From Rubellimicrobium arenae (lineage in GTDB: Bacteria > Pseudomonadota > Alphaproteobacteria > Rhodobacterales > Rhodobacteraceae), in assembly GCF_017916295.1 (NCBI RefSeq), contig NZ_JAFMSS010000003.1, positions 248,001 to 312,000 on the forward strand: a stretch of DNA of 64,000 nt. The letters run 5' to 3'. The notes beneath the pieces were generated by a model. It was not told the origin of the DNA and made no database searches. It was given only the letters and a program-made list of their open reading frames with translations. The translations under genes were made by a program, and so were the position numbers. Below, one piece after another: positions 42,034-50,893 of this stretch (its first letter is position 1; each line of letters starts with the position of its first letter).

Positions 42034-44208
42034 TTATGACCCGGCGAGTTTCCGTTCTGCGCGGCGCCGATGCAGCACCGGTTCCGTATAACCCGAAGGC
42101 TGGATCCGGCCCTTGAAGATCAGGTCGCAGGCTGCCTGGAACGCCACGCCGTCGAAATTCGGCGACATGGGCCGATACAGCGGATCACCCTCGTTCTGCC
42201 GGTCCACCACCACCGCCATTCGGCGCAGCGCCACCATGACACGCGGCTCGTCCACGAGGCCATGGTGAAGCCAGTTCGCCAGGGCCTGCGAGGAGATGCG
42301 GCAGGTTGCGCGGTCCTCCATCAGGCCGATGTCATGGATGTCCGGCACCTTGGAGCAACCGATGCCCTGGTCGATCCAGCGCACCACATAGCCCAGGATC
42401 CCTTGGACGTTGTTGTCGACCTCGGAGTCGACCTCGGCCTCGGACAGGTTGCGGCCGCCCAGGACGGGGATCGTCAGCAGATCGCGCAGCGTGCCCCGCG
42501 CGCCGCCTGCTGCGATCTCCTCCTGACGGGCGGCGACATCCACGATGTGATAGTGGGTCGCGTGCAGCGTCGCGGCCGTGGGCGACGGCACCCAGGCGCA
42601 ATTCGCCCCGGCCTTCGGATGCGCGATCTTGTCCCGGAGCATCGCGGCCATGAGATCGGGCGCCGCCCACATGCCCTTGCCGATCTGCGCCTTGCCGCGC
42701 AAGCCGCAGGCCAGCCCGATATCGACGTTCCGCTCCTCGTAGGACCGGATCCAGGGCTGGGCCTTCATGTCCCCCTTGGGCACCATCGGGCCGGCTTCCA
42801 TGGAGGTGTGGATCTCGTCCCCGGTGCGATCGAGGAAGCCCGTGTTGATGAAGGCCACGCGCTCCTTCGCGGCGCGGATGCACTCCTTGAGGTTGGCCGA
42901 GGTGCGGCGCTCCTCGTCCATGATGCCGAGCTTCACGGTCAGCCGCGGCAGGTCCAGCGTGGACTCGACCCGGTCGAAGATCTCGCAGGCGAAGGCGACC
43001 TCCTCGGGCCCGTGCATCTTGGGCTTCACCACGTAGACCGAGCCCGTCGACGTGTTGCGGGGCCCACCCTCGCGGCGGAGGTCGTGCAGCGCGCAAAGCA
43101 CCGTCACCATCGCATCCATGAGACCCTCGTGGGCCTCCTGCCCGTCGCGGTCCAGGATCGCGGGCGTGGTCATGAGGTGGCCCACGTTCCGCACCAAAAG
43201 CAGCGAACGCCCCTTGGCCCGAAGCGGCTGTCCGTCCGCGCCGGTCCAGTGGCGATCGGGGTTCATCCGGCGGGTCATCATGCGCCCGCCCTTCTCGAAG
43301 GTTTCCTCGAGGTCACCGCGCATCAGGCCCAACCAGTTGCCATAGGCCAGGACCTTGTCCTCGGCGTCCACGCAGGCGACCGAGTCCTCGCAGTCCATGA
43401 TGGTGGACAGCGCGGATTCGAGCACGACGTCGGACAGGCCCGCCGGGTCCGAAGCCCCGATCGGGGTCGCGGGGTCGACGACCAGCTCGATCAGGAGGCC
43501 GTTGGCCCGCAGGACCACCCGAACCGCGCCCTGATCCCCGGACCAGCCCGCGAACTGGCCCGGATCGGACAGGCCCACCGGGCGGCGCTGCCCGCCGTCG
43601 CCGGCCACCTCGATCCGCAGGCCCTGCGGATCCACGCCGAGGTGGACGACGTCGCGCCACGATGCGCCGGCCAGCGGCACGACACGGTCGAGGTGGTCCT
43701 TGGCCCAGGCCATCACCCGCGCGCCGCGTTCCGGGTCATAGGCCCCCTTGGCGGGCAGATCCCCAAGAGCGTCGGTCCCGTAGAGCGCATCATAGAGCGA
43801 GCCCCAGCGCGCATTGGCGGCGTTCAGGGCGAACCGCGCGTTGGTCACCGGCACCACGAGTTGCGGGCCCGCGACGCGGGCGATCTCGGGATCGGTCGGC
43901 GGGGTCTCGATCGTGAAGTCCGGTCCCTCGGGCACCAAGTAGCCGATCTCGCGGAGGAAGGTTTCGTAGTCCACAGGGTCGTGCTCGGCGCCGCCCTGGG
44001 CGATGTGCCAGTCGTCGATCTGCGACTGAAGCTGCTCCCGGCGGGCCAGCAGAGCCCGGTTTCGCGGCCCGAGTTCGTGAATCAGCCCTGACAGGCCGGC
44101 CCAGAACGCATCAGGCGAAACCTCTGTCCCGGGCAGAGCACGCTCCTCGATGAAGCGCGCCAGCACCTCGTCCACGCGAAGACCGGACCGTTCGACACGC
44201 TGCCCCAT
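42034..44208 (-). CDS. glcB: Malate synthase G
   Basis: Condenses glyoxylate and acetyl-CoA to malate in the glyoxylate and glycolate pathways. It has 724 residues, standard for isoform G. Motifs include ESALSTIMDCEDSVACVDAE (catalytic and Mg region), YVVKPKMHGPEEVAFACEIF with RLTVKLGIMDEERRTSANLK, and a C-terminal ISSQALANWLHHGLV. The ATG at 44208 has GGGGGAAGCG; a TTG six codons upstream is in frame. It stands alone. Control by the nearby acetate-type sensor (30 kb away) is possible but not shown. Confidence 0.97.
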   Translation of the reverse strand: MGQRVERSGLRVDEVLARFIEERALPGTEVSPDAFWAGLSGLIHELGPRNRALLARREQLQSQIDDWHIAQGGAEHDPVDYETFLREIGYLVPEGPDFTIETPPTDPEIARVAGPQLVVPVTNARFALNAANARWGSLYDALYGTDALGDLPAKGAYDPERGARVMAWAKDHLDRVVPLAGASWRDVVHLGVDPQGLRIEVAGDGGQRRPVGLSDPGQFAGWSGDQGAVRVVLRANGLLIELVVDPATPIGASDPAGLSDVVLESALSTIMDCEDSVACVDAEDKVLAYGNWLGLMRGDLEETFEKGGRMMTRRMNPDRHWTGADGQPLRAKGRSLLLVRNVGHLMTTPAILDRDGQEAHEGLMDAMVTVLCALHDLRREGGPRNTSTGSVYVVKPKMHGPEEVAFACEIFDRVESTLDLPRLTVKLGIMDEERRTSANLKECIRAAKERVAFINTGFLDRTGDEIHTSMEAGPMVPKGDMKAQPWIRSYEERNVDIGLACGLRGKAQIGKGMWAAPDLMAAMLRDKIAHPKAGANCAWVPSPTAATLHATHYHIVDVAARQEEIAAGGARGTLRDLLTIPVLGGRNLSEAEVDSEVDNNVQGILGYVVRWIDQGIGCSKVPDIHDIGLMEDRATCRISSQALANWLHHGLVDEPRVMVALRRMAVVVDRQNEGDPLYRPMSPNFDGVAFQAACDLIFKGRIQPSGYTEPVLHRRRAERKLAGS

Positions 44209-44329
44209 CGCTTCCCCCTGAGCCAATTCCCGCCGAATGGGTAGATCAGGACGGGCGGTCAGGCAACCTCGCGTCGAAACTTAGGCATACACCTCAGTTT
44301 CGGCTTGATCGCTTTTGGCCGGCATGATA

Positions 44330-44347
44330 GTTAGTCTCATGGCTAAC
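44330..44347 (+). promoter_or_regulatory. Inverted repeat over the start of the ArsR-type regulator
   Basis: GTTAG (44330-44334), 8 bases, CTAAC (44343-44347), straddling the ATG at 44339. Small regulators of this type often bind short inverted repeats at their own promoter. Only five base pairs, so weak. Confidence 0.25.
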
Positions 44348-44683
44348 AATCAGGAGCTCGACGCCCTTTTCCAGAACCTCGCCGATCCCACCCGGCGGGC
44401 GATCCTGGCCCGGCTGGCCCATGGGCCGGCGACGGTGACCGACCTGGCAGCTCCGTTCGACATGGCGCTGCCCTCCTTCCTTCAGCATCTTCGCAAGCTG
44501 GAGGATGGCGGCCTGATCGAGACGACCAAGCAGGGCCGGATCCGGACCTGCACGCTCAGGGTCGGGGCACTGGCCCCGGCACGCACCTGGATGGAGGAGC
44601 AGCGGCTCCTCTGGGAGGGCCGGCACGACCGGCTCGAAGACTACCTGGCCACCCTCACCAAAGGACCTGACGACCATGGCTGA
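44339..44683 (+). CDS. ArsR-family transcriptional regulator
   Basis: A 114-residue winged-helix repressor. It has LFQNLADPTRRAILARLAHG, the recognition helix region in VTDLAAPFDMALPSFLQHLR and the wing LIETTKQGRIRTCTL. It lacks the metal-binding Cys motif of classic ArsR proteins, and belongs to the group that controls SRPBCC (AHSA1) genes. ATG 44339 is preferred to ATG 44324, which is in the same frame. It overlaps the next gene by eight bases. Confidence 0.9.
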   Translation: MANNQELDALFQNLADPTRRAILARLAHGPATVTDLAAPFDMALPSFLQHLRKLEDGGLIETTKQGRIRTCTLRVGALAPARTWMEEQRLLWEGRHDRLEDYLATLTKGPDDHG

Positions 44684-45128
44684 CCTGACCCTCACCCGCA
44701 TCTTCAAGGCTCCACGCGCCAAGGTATGGGAGTGCTGGACCCAAGCCGAGCATCTCAAGAAGTGGTTCACCCCGCCCCCGGCCGAGACGGTCGAGGCGAT
44801 CATCGATCCCCGCCCCGGCGGACGCTTCTTCACCGTGATCCGGTACATGGGCCAGGACATGCCCGGGGACGGCGTCATCCTCGAGGCCGTGCCGGGCGAA
44901 CGCCTGGCCTTCACCAACCTCCTGATGGAGGGCTGGCGGCCCGCCACCGACGTGGACCTGCCCTTCACCGCGACGATCACCCTGCGCGATCACCCGGACG
45001 GCACGGAGTATCACGTCGTGGCCCGCCACCCGAACGAGGAGATCGCCCGCCGGCACGAGGAAATGGGCTTCTCCCAGGGCTGGGGAACCGCCGCCGACCA
45101 GCTCGGCCGGCTTGCAGAGACGCTCTGA
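44676..45128 (+). CDS. SRPBCC (AHSA1-like) protein 1
   Basis: A 150-residue START-like hydrophobic-ligand-binding domain (AHSA1 family). Typical pieces are TRIFKAPRAKVWECWTQAEH, LKKWFTPPPA, IDPRPGGRFFTVI and a C-terminal helix GFSQGWGTAADQLGRLAETL. The ATG at 44676 overlaps the regulator, and its stop overlaps the next start (TGATG). Function of these small proteins is not known; ligand binding is inferred from the fold. Confidence 0.9.
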   Translation: MADLTLTRIFKAPRAKVWECWTQAEHLKKWFTPPPAETVEAIIDPRPGGRFFTVIRYMGQDMPGDGVILEAVPGERLAFTNLLMEGWRPATDVDLPFTATITLRDHPDGTEYHVVARHPNEEIARRHEEMGFSQGWGTAADQLGRLAETL

Positions 45129-45571
45129 TGACGGCCGAGGACCTGAGCGTCACGCTCACCCGTCATTTCCGCGCCGGTCCTGTCCAGGTCTATGAGGCCT
45201 GGACGAATCCCGACGCGCTCCCCCGCTGGTTCGGCCCCGAGGGCTACTCCTGCCGGACCCATTCCATCGACGTGCGCGAGGGAGGCGAATGGCTGTTCGA
45301 CATGATCGGCCACGGGATGACCTTTGCCAACCGCCATCGCTGGACCGAGCTTCGCCCCCATTCCCGGATCGCCTTCCTGATGGATGCCGGCGAAGGCTCT
45401 GGCGATCCTCTGGAGGTGGTGGTCACGCTGGATCCCGAAGGGGACGGCACGCGTCTTCGGCAGACCATGCGGTTCCCCTCGCCGGAACGTCTCGCGGAGG
45501 CCCGCAGCTATCAGTTCGAGGACCGGGGCCAGGAAACCTTGGCCAAGCTTGCCGCTAGCTTGGGCGAGTGA
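45128..45571 (+). CDS. SRPBCC (AHSA1-like) protein 2
   Basis: A 147-residue paralogue of the preceding protein: LTRHFRAGPVQVYEAWTNPD, ALPRWFGPEGYSCRTHSIDV, REGGEWLFDMIG and a closing helix EDRGQETLAKLAASLGE. Starts at ATG 45128 on the last base of the previous stop. Third gene of a tightly coupled ArsR-SRPBCC-SRPBCC operon. Its last 17 bases overlap the end of the convergent DUF2256 gene. Confidence 0.9.
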   Translation: MTAEDLSVTLTRHFRAGPVQVYEAWTNPDALPRWFGPEGYSCRTHSIDVREGGEWLFDMIGHGMTFANRHRWTELRPHSRIAFLMDAGEGSGDPLEVVVTLDPEGDGTRLRQTMRFPSPERLAEARSYQFEDRGQETLAKLAASLGE

Positions 45572-45719
45572 CCTTCGACCGCCGCGACCGGCATCGGTCC
45601 GAGCAATAGACGACCTCCTCCCAGACCTTTTCCCACGCCTTGCGCCAGGTGAAGGGCCGTCCGCAGACCGGGCAGACCTTGCTGGGAAGGTCGGATTTCC
45701 TGCGCATCTTCGGCATCAT
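45555..45719 (-). CDS. DUF2256 small zinc-ribbon protein
   Basis: A 54-residue protein of the DUF2256 family: a basic start MMPKMRRKSDLPSK, then CPVCGRPFTWRKAW and a second Cys pair in VVYCSDRCRSRR, which fits a zinc ribbon. Function unknown. It starts at ATG 45719 (or 45716). It ends inside the last codons of the convergent SRPBCC gene. Confidence 0.85.
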   Translation of the reverse strand: MMPKMRRKSDLPSKVCPVCGRPFTWRKAWEKVWEEVVYCSDRCRSRRSKVTRPS

Positions 45720-45732
45720 GTCCCCATGCGGA

Positions 45733-45757
45733 AAGGGGCGGCACGGCGCCGCCCCTT
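45733..45757 (-). terminator. Terminator of the membrane-anchored acidic protein gene
   Basis: A perfect 10-base-pair stem AAGGGGCGGC / GCCGCCCCTT with a 5-base loop, continuing as TTTCCG on the minus strand. It lies 24 bases after the stop at 45781. Confidence 0.75.
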
Positions 45758-45780
45758 CAGGATCGTCTCTTACGATTGCC

Positions 45781-46215
45781 TTATTGGTTCTGCGACTCTT
45801 CTTCGCTCGCGGCGCCGCCCTGGGCATCCACGGGGTTCGTGGGCTCGGCCGCCTGGCTTTCGCCCGGATCGGTGTCGGCCGGGTTGCCGGCCCCGGTGTC
45901 GGGCGAGGTCACGGTCTCGGGGGCGACCGTCACGGCCGAGGGGTCGGGCTGCGTCGTCGCCGTGCCGGCATTGGCGTCGTCATTGGCGAAATCGTTCGCG
46001 CTGGGTCCCGCCGTATCGGCCCCGGCCGGCGCCACGGTTCCGGTCGTGTCGTTCACCTGCGCCTCGGGCCCCTCGGGATCGCCCCCGCGCCCGAAGGCCC
46101 AGAAGGCCAAAAGGGCCAGCAGGATCAGGGCGAACAGCACCACGGCGAACATCCCCTGGAGCGGCCCCCGGTGATGCCGGGCTTGTTTCTCGAGATCTCC
46201 GTCGGGTGCGGACAT
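45781..46215 (-). CDS. Membrane-anchored acidic low-complexity protein
   Basis: A 144-residue protein with a short cytoplasmic N-terminus (MSAPDGDLEKQARHHRGPL), one membrane helix (about 22-43) and an acidic tail rich in Ala, Asp, Thr, Pro and Glu, predicted disordered and outside the membrane. The start at 46215 has AAGGAGGA upstream. No family recognised. It is divergent from pepN, sharing a promoter region of about 95 bases. Confidence 0.7.
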   Translation of the reverse strand: MSAPDGDLEKQARHHRGPLQGMFAVVLFALILLALLAFWAFGRGGDPEGPEAQVNDTTGTVAPAGADTAGPSANDFANDDANAGTATTQPDPSAVTVAPETVTSPDTGAGNPADTDPGESQAAEPTNPVDAQGGAASEEESQNQ

Positions 46216-46310
46216 CCTTGAATCCTCCTTCGCGAGCCCGCCTTGCGGGCCGGTTTCAAGCCCCCTAACGTCCGAGCCCTCGGATTTGTTCACCCGGAAG
46301 GGAGCGCAGC

Positions 46311-48863
46311 ATGGCGGACGGCACGGCGGATCCACGCACGATCCACCTGAAGGACTACACTCCGTTCCCCTGGAGCATAGACGGCGTAGAACTGACCTTT
46401 GCGCTGGCCCCACGGGGAACGCGCGTCACCTCGCGCATCCGATTTCGTCCGAACGAAGGTGCCCAGCCCGCGCCCTTCTTCCTGCACGGCGAGGATCTTC
46501 GACTGGTCGAGGCCCGGATCGACGGCCGCGCCGTGACGCCGGCCGTCACCCCCGAGGGCCTGACCTGCGAGGTCCCCGCCGGGGCCTTCACCTGGGAGGC
46601 GGTGGTCGAGATCGACCCCGAGGACAACACACGCCTGGAAGGGCTTTATCTGTCCAGGGGCATGTACTGCACGCAATGCGAGGCCGAGGGCTTTCGCCGC
46701 ATCACCTACTATCCCGACCGCCCCGACGTGATGGCCGTCTTCACCGTCCGGATCGAGAGCGACCTGCCGGTGCTGCTGTCGAACGGCAACCCAGGCCCCT
46801 CCGGCCCGGGCTTCGCCGAATGGCACGACCCCTGGCCCAAGCCGTCCTACCTGTTCGCCCTGGTGGCCGGGGAGCTTCTGGCCCATCGCGACAGCTTCAC
46901 CACCATGTCCGGCCGCCCCGTGGACCTCGCCATCTGGGTTCGCCCCGGCGACGAGGGCAAGTGCGCCTGGGCCATGGAGTCGCTCAAGACCTCGATGCGC
47001 TGGGACGAGACGGCCTATGGGCGGGAGTACGACCTCGATGTCTTCAACATCGTGGCCGTGGACGACTTCAACATGGGCGCCATGGAGAACAAGGGGCTGA
47101 ACATCTTCAACAGCTCCGCCGTCCTGGCCTCCCCCGATACCGCGACCGACGCCAATTACGAACGGATCGAGGCGATCGTCGCCCACGAGTACTTCCACAA
47201 CTGGACGGGCAACCGGATCACCTGCCGCGACTGGTTCCAGCTGTCGCTGAAGGAAGGGCTGACCGTCTTCCGGGACGCGCAGTTCACCGGAGACCTGCGC
47301 GGCCGTGGCGTGAAGCGGATCCACGACGCGGCCTTCCTCCGGTCCGCCCAGTTCCGCGAGGACAACGGCCCCCTCGCCCATCCCGTCCGGCCCGAGAGCT
47401 TCGTCGAGATCAACAACTTCTATACCCTGACCGTCTATGAGAAGGGCGCCGAGGTCATCGGGATGCTCAGGCGCCTCGTGGGCGAGGACGGCTACCGCAA
47501 GGCGCTGGACCTCTACTTCGAGCGGCACGACGGCCAGGCCGCCACCATCGAGGACTGGCTCAGGGTGTTCGAGGACGCCACGGGCCGCGACCTTGCGCAG
47601 TTCAAGCTCTGGTACTCCCAGGCCGGCACGCCGCGCGTCAGGGTCGAGGAGTCCTACGAGAACGGCACCTACCGGCTCGATCTGACGCAGACCCTTCCTC
47701 CGAGCCCGGGCCAGCCCGGCAAGCAGCCGATGGTGATCCCGGTCGCCGTCGGGCTGCTGAACCCGAACGGCGACGAGGTCGTGCCCACCACGGTCCTCGA
47801 GCTGACCGAGCCCCGGCAGAGCTTTACCTTCAAAGGCCTGGCGGCTCGGCCCGTGCTGTCGATCCTGCGCGATTTCTCGGCTCCGGTCATGCTCGACCGA
47901 CAGGCGTCCGAGGGGGAAGCCGCCTTCCTCCTCGCCCACGACACCGACGAGTTCAATCGCTGGGAGGCGGGCCAGACCCTTGCCCGCCGGGCGATCCGGG
48001 CGGCGCTAGACGGGCGGAGCATCGATGCGGCCTGGGCCGAGTCGCTCCGTGCCGTCCTGCGGGACACGACTCTCTCCCCAGCCTATCGGGCGACCATCCT
48101 GGCCCGGCCCTCCCAGGAGGAAACGGCCCAAGCCCTCTTCGATGAGGGTCAGACCCCCGACCCTGTCGCCATCTTCCACGCCCACGAGGCGGTCGACCTG
48201 CATCTCGCGCGGTCCCTGCCCGATCTGCTGCCCGCGCTCTTCGAGGAAGGGCAGGTCCCGGGCCCCTATTCGCCGGACCCGGACGCGGTCGGCCGGCGGT
48301 CGCTGGCCAACGCCGCCCTGGCGCTCTTGTCCCGCGTGGACGACGGCGCCCGCGCCCGCGCGCAGTTCGCGGCGGCCGACAACATGACCCAGAGCGTGGC
48401 CGCGCTCGCTTCGCTTCTGGCCATCGGCAAGGGAGCGGAGGAGCTTCGGATCTTCCACGACCGCTGGGGTCATGACCGGCTGGTCATGGACAAGTGGTTC
48501 GCGCTGCAGGTGGGCCAGGCCCGGCCCGAGGTGGCGGTCGCGACGGCAGAGCGGCTGACCCGGCACCCGGCCTTCGACTGGAAGAACCCGAACCGCTTCC
48601 GTTCGGTCTTTGGCGCGCTGTCCGGGAACCCCGCCGGGTTCCACGATCCCACGGGCGCGGGCTACCGGCTTCTGGCCGACTGGCTGATCCGGCTGGACGG
48701 AGCCAACCCGCTGTCCGCCGCGCGGATGTCCTCGGCCTTCAGCACCTGGCGTCGGCTTGACGCAGCCCGTCAGGGCCTTATCGCCGCGGAACTCCAGCGA
48801 ATTCAGGCCACCCCCGGCCTGTCGCGGGACCTGTCCGAGATGGTCGGCCGCATGATCGCCTGA
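46311..48863 (+). CDS. pepN: Aminopeptidase N (M1 family)
   Basis: Zinc aminopeptidase removing N-terminal residues from peptides in the cytoplasm. It has 850 residues, close to E. coli PepN. Zinc motif HEYFH starts at His292 in VAHEYFHNWTGN, with the second Glu in LSLKEGLTVFRD, and the exopeptidase motif GAMEN in MGAMENKGLN. ATG 46311 follows GGAAGGGAGC. A long helical C-terminal domain is present. Followed by a large hairpin. Confidence 0.97.
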   Translation: MADGTADPRTIHLKDYTPFPWSIDGVELTFALAPRGTRVTSRIRFRPNEGAQPAPFFLHGEDLRLVEARIDGRAVTPAVTPEGLTCEVPAGAFTWEAVVEIDPEDNTRLEGLYLSRGMYCTQCEAEGFRRITYYPDRPDVMAVFTVRIESDLPVLLSNGNPGPSGPGFAEWHDPWPKPSYLFALVAGELLAHRDSFTTMSGRPVDLAIWVRPGDEGKCAWAMESLKTSMRWDETAYGREYDLDVFNIVAVDDFNMGAMENKGLNIFNSSAVLASPDTATDANYERIEAIVAHEYFHNWTGNRITCRDWFQLSLKEGLTVFRDAQFTGDLRGRGVKRIHDAAFLRSAQFREDNGPLAHPVRPESFVEINNFYTLTVYEKGAEVIGMLRRLVGEDGYRKALDLYFERHDGQAATIEDWLRVFEDATGRDLAQFKLWYSQAGTPRVRVEESYENGTYRLDLTQTLPPSPGQPGKQPMVIPVAVGLLNPNGDEVVPTTVLELTEPRQSFTFKGLAARPVLSILRDFSAPVMLDRQASEGEAAFLLAHDTDEFNRWEAGQTLARRAIRAALDGRSIDAAWAESLRAVLRDTTLSPAYRATILARPSQEETAQALFDEGQTPDPVAIFHAHEAVDLHLARSLPDLLPALFEEGQVPGPYSPDPDAVGRRSLANAALALLSRVDDGARARAQFAAADNMTQSVAALASLLAIGKGAEELRIFHDRWGHDRLVMDKWFALQVGQARPEVAVATAERLTRHPAFDWKNPNRFRSVFGALSGNPAGFHDPTGAGYRLLADWLIRLDGANPLSAARMSSAFSTWRRLDAARQGLIAAELQRIQATPGLSRDLSEMVGRMIA

Positions 48864-48870
48864 CGGAACT

Positions 48871-48908
48871 CGGCAAGCTCCTGCCTCATTTCCGGGCAGG
48901 GCTTGCCG
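48871..48908. terminator. Large hairpin after pepN
   Basis: CGGCAAGCTCCTGCC pairs with GGCAGGGCTTGCCG around a 9-base loop (14 pairs, one interruption), eight bases after the pepN stop. There is no T-run, so it may act as a terminator or as an RNA-stabilising structure. Confidence 0.55.
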
Positions 48909-48996
48909 AAGTTCGCCGGCCAGAATACCTGTGCAATCACAGATACGTGGGCCGGCCCTGTCACGGGTGAGCCACTTCATCACTCGGTGACAAGGC

Positions 48997-49857
48997 ATGA
49001 GAGACCGCATCGACCCCCTCATCGAGGAACGCGCGCCGTGGCTCGCCAAAGGGAGTCCCCTGGTCAAGCCGGCCAGGTTCCTGCTCGACAAGGCGCTGTC
49101 CTACGACAAGACCATCGCCATCGGCGAGAAGTTCGAGGACAAGACGACCGCCGAGCTGATGGGTGAGCTCGGCCGCATGCTCGCGCGCGAGGTGACGGTC
49201 TCGGGGCTCCACAACATCCCGCGCCACGGCCCGGCGATGATCGTGGCCAACCACCCGACCGGCATCGCCGACGGCATCGTGCTCTGGCATCTGCTGCACC
49301 CGATCCGGCCCGACCTGTACGTGTTCGCCAACCGGGACATCCTCCGCGTCCTCCCGCAGATGGAGGACTCGATCGCGCCGGTGGAATGGCGGCTGGAGAA
49401 GCGCAGCCACGCCAAGACGCGCGAGACGATGGCCTACACCAAGAAGGCCGTCGAGGAAGGGCGCCTCGGCATCATCTTCCCCTCGGGCCGCCTCGCCAAG
49501 CGCGAGGGACTGCGCCTGCACGAACGGCCCTGGATGGCCTCGGCGGCGATGCTCGCGCGCAAGTTCGACCTGCCGGTGATCCCGGTGAACATCCGGGCGC
49601 GCAATTCGGTGCTGTTCTACCTGTTCGACCTGATCCACCCGACGCTGCGCGACATCACCCTGTTCCACGAGATGCTGAACAAGGCCAAGCAGCCCTATGT
49701 CGTCACCGTGGGCGAGGAAATCTCCCCTGCCGCCATCCCCGCCTCGTCCGAGGAGGGCATCGAGATGCTGCGCCGCGCCACGCTCGCGCTCGGGGGCCGC
49801 GAGGATCAGACGGTCAGCATGCTGTCGGCGACGCGAAAGCCCGCTCTACGGTTCTGA
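48997..49857 (+). CDS. PlsC-like acyltransferase with altered HX4D motif
   Basis: A 286-residue member of the glycerol-phosphate/lysophospholipid acyltransferase family. The acyltransferase core is about 65-235. Motif I reads NHPTGIADG, with five residues between His and Asp instead of the usual four, and motif III reads FPSGRLAKREG in place of FPEGTRS. VIPVNIRARNSVLFYLF gives motif IV. It may therefore belong to a distinct branch acting on another lipid acceptor. It stands alone between pepN and a gene-free stretch. Fold assignment is good; acceptor unknown. Confidence 0.82.
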   Translation: MRDRIDPLIEERAPWLAKGSPLVKPARFLLDKALSYDKTIAIGEKFEDKTTAELMGELGRMLAREVTVSGLHNIPRHGPAMIVANHPTGIADGIVLWHLLHPIRPDLYVFANRDILRVLPQMEDSIAPVEWRLEKRSHAKTRETMAYTKKAVEEGRLGIIFPSGRLAKREGLRLHERPWMASAAMLARKFDLPVIPVNIRARNSVLFYLFDLIHPTLRDITLFHEMLNKAKQPYVVTVGEEISPAAIPASSEEGIEMLRRATLALGGREDQTVSMLSATRKPALRF

Positions 49858-50207
49858 CACCTCCGGACGGCCCAGCCGCGGCAGAGCCCCGGGAGTGATA
49901 GGGGGACGTCGGCGCGTTGGGCGGGCCCAGCGCGCCGAAGCTCATTTCTCTTGCGACCCCCGGCCTCAATCGGGATGACGGCAGGCGTCTTGCCCAGGCT
50001 TGCCCGGCAGAACAAGCTCGTGGCGTTCGGTTCCTTCCTGTCTCGGCCCTGCGATTGGCTCGCCTTGGCCGGACCGCGGCCTGCCGTTCGATCGGCGAAA
50101 CGCTGGGACGAAGTCCCGGCAGGCGTCTTCGGCAGCCGGGATCGCGCCCGGGGTCCGGGGCTGGTAGGAAGGCCGTGCCGGTGACATCCGCATCGGGGGA
50201 GGACGTC
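49858..50207. other. Gene-free stretch
   Basis: About 350 bases between the acyltransferase and the ArsC-like gene. Open frames here on both strands look like noise. Nothing regulatory was identified besides the ribosome site of the next gene. Confidence 0.4.
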
Positions 50208-50627
50208 ATGACCATCACCATCTACCACAATCCCGCATGCAGCACCTCCCGCAACGTGCTGGCCATCATCCGTGCCAGCGGCGAGGAGCCGCGGATCGTC
50301 GAATATCTGAAGGATCCGCCTGACCGGGAGCGCTTACGATCGCTCATCGCGGCCGCCGGCCTGAGCGTGCGCGAGGCCATGCGGCAGAGCGGGACGCCCT
50401 ACGCAGAGCTGGGCCTGGACGACCCGGGCCTTGGCGATGAGCAGCTCCTCGACGCCATGATGGCACATCCCATCCTGATCAATCGACCCTTCGTCGAGAC
50501 GCCCAAGGGCGTGCGCCTCGCCCGCCCGTCGGAGGTCGTGTTGGAGATCCTGCCCAACATCGACATCGGAGATGTCCGCAAGGAGGATGGCCAAGCGGTC
50601 CGCCGAACTGGCCCACGTCCCGAATAG
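50208..50627 (+). CDS. Arsenate reductase-like protein (ArsC, glutaredoxin-dependent type)
   Basis: A 139-residue thioredoxin-fold protein of the ArsC family. The active-site Cys is in IYHNPACSTSRNVLAIIR, and the arsenate-binding Arg in LINRPFVETPKGVRLARP. ATG 50208 follows GGGGGAGG. No ars operon surrounds it, so a role as a general ArsC/YffB-like protein cannot be excluded, though the full CX2S-type site and the Arg favour a working reductase. Confidence 0.87.
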   Translation: MTITIYHNPACSTSRNVLAIIRASGEEPRIVEYLKDPPDRERLRSLIAAAGLSVREAMRQSGTPYAELGLDDPGLGDEQLLDAMMAHPILINRPFVETPKGVRLARPSEVVLEILPNIDIGDVRKEDGQAVRRTGPRPE

Positions 50628-50800
50628 ACCGGCGGTCGCCAGAGCCCCAGCCCGGACCTGCCCAGAGCATCTTACGGCGGTTGATCGCACGGATGGCCCG
50701 ACCTCGTCGGAATCCGCTCGATCCACCTGAATGCACTGGCCTTGGTCCGCAAACCTTTCTTGTGGATCAGGCGACAGGAACGCCCATCCAGAATGATCGG

Positions 50801-50824
50801 GGGGCGGCGCTGCTGCGCCGCCCC
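50801..50824. terminator. Bidirectional terminator
   Basis: A perfect 10-base-pair stem GGGGCGGCGC / GCGCCGCCCC with loop TGCT, between the convergent ArsC-like and transglycosylase genes. Followed by TCTGTC on the plus strand. Confidence 0.65.
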
Positions 50825-50893
50825 TCTGTCAGTCCGGTAGGGTCGCTTGTCAGGCCTGCCACAACGTCCGGGTCGGCCCGGGCTTCTGGCGGG

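Noticed and set aside
49979..50131. Repeated GGCAGGCGTCTT at about 49980 and 50119
   Set aside because: Two copies of 12 bases in GC-rich DNA without further pattern; too little to call a repeat element.
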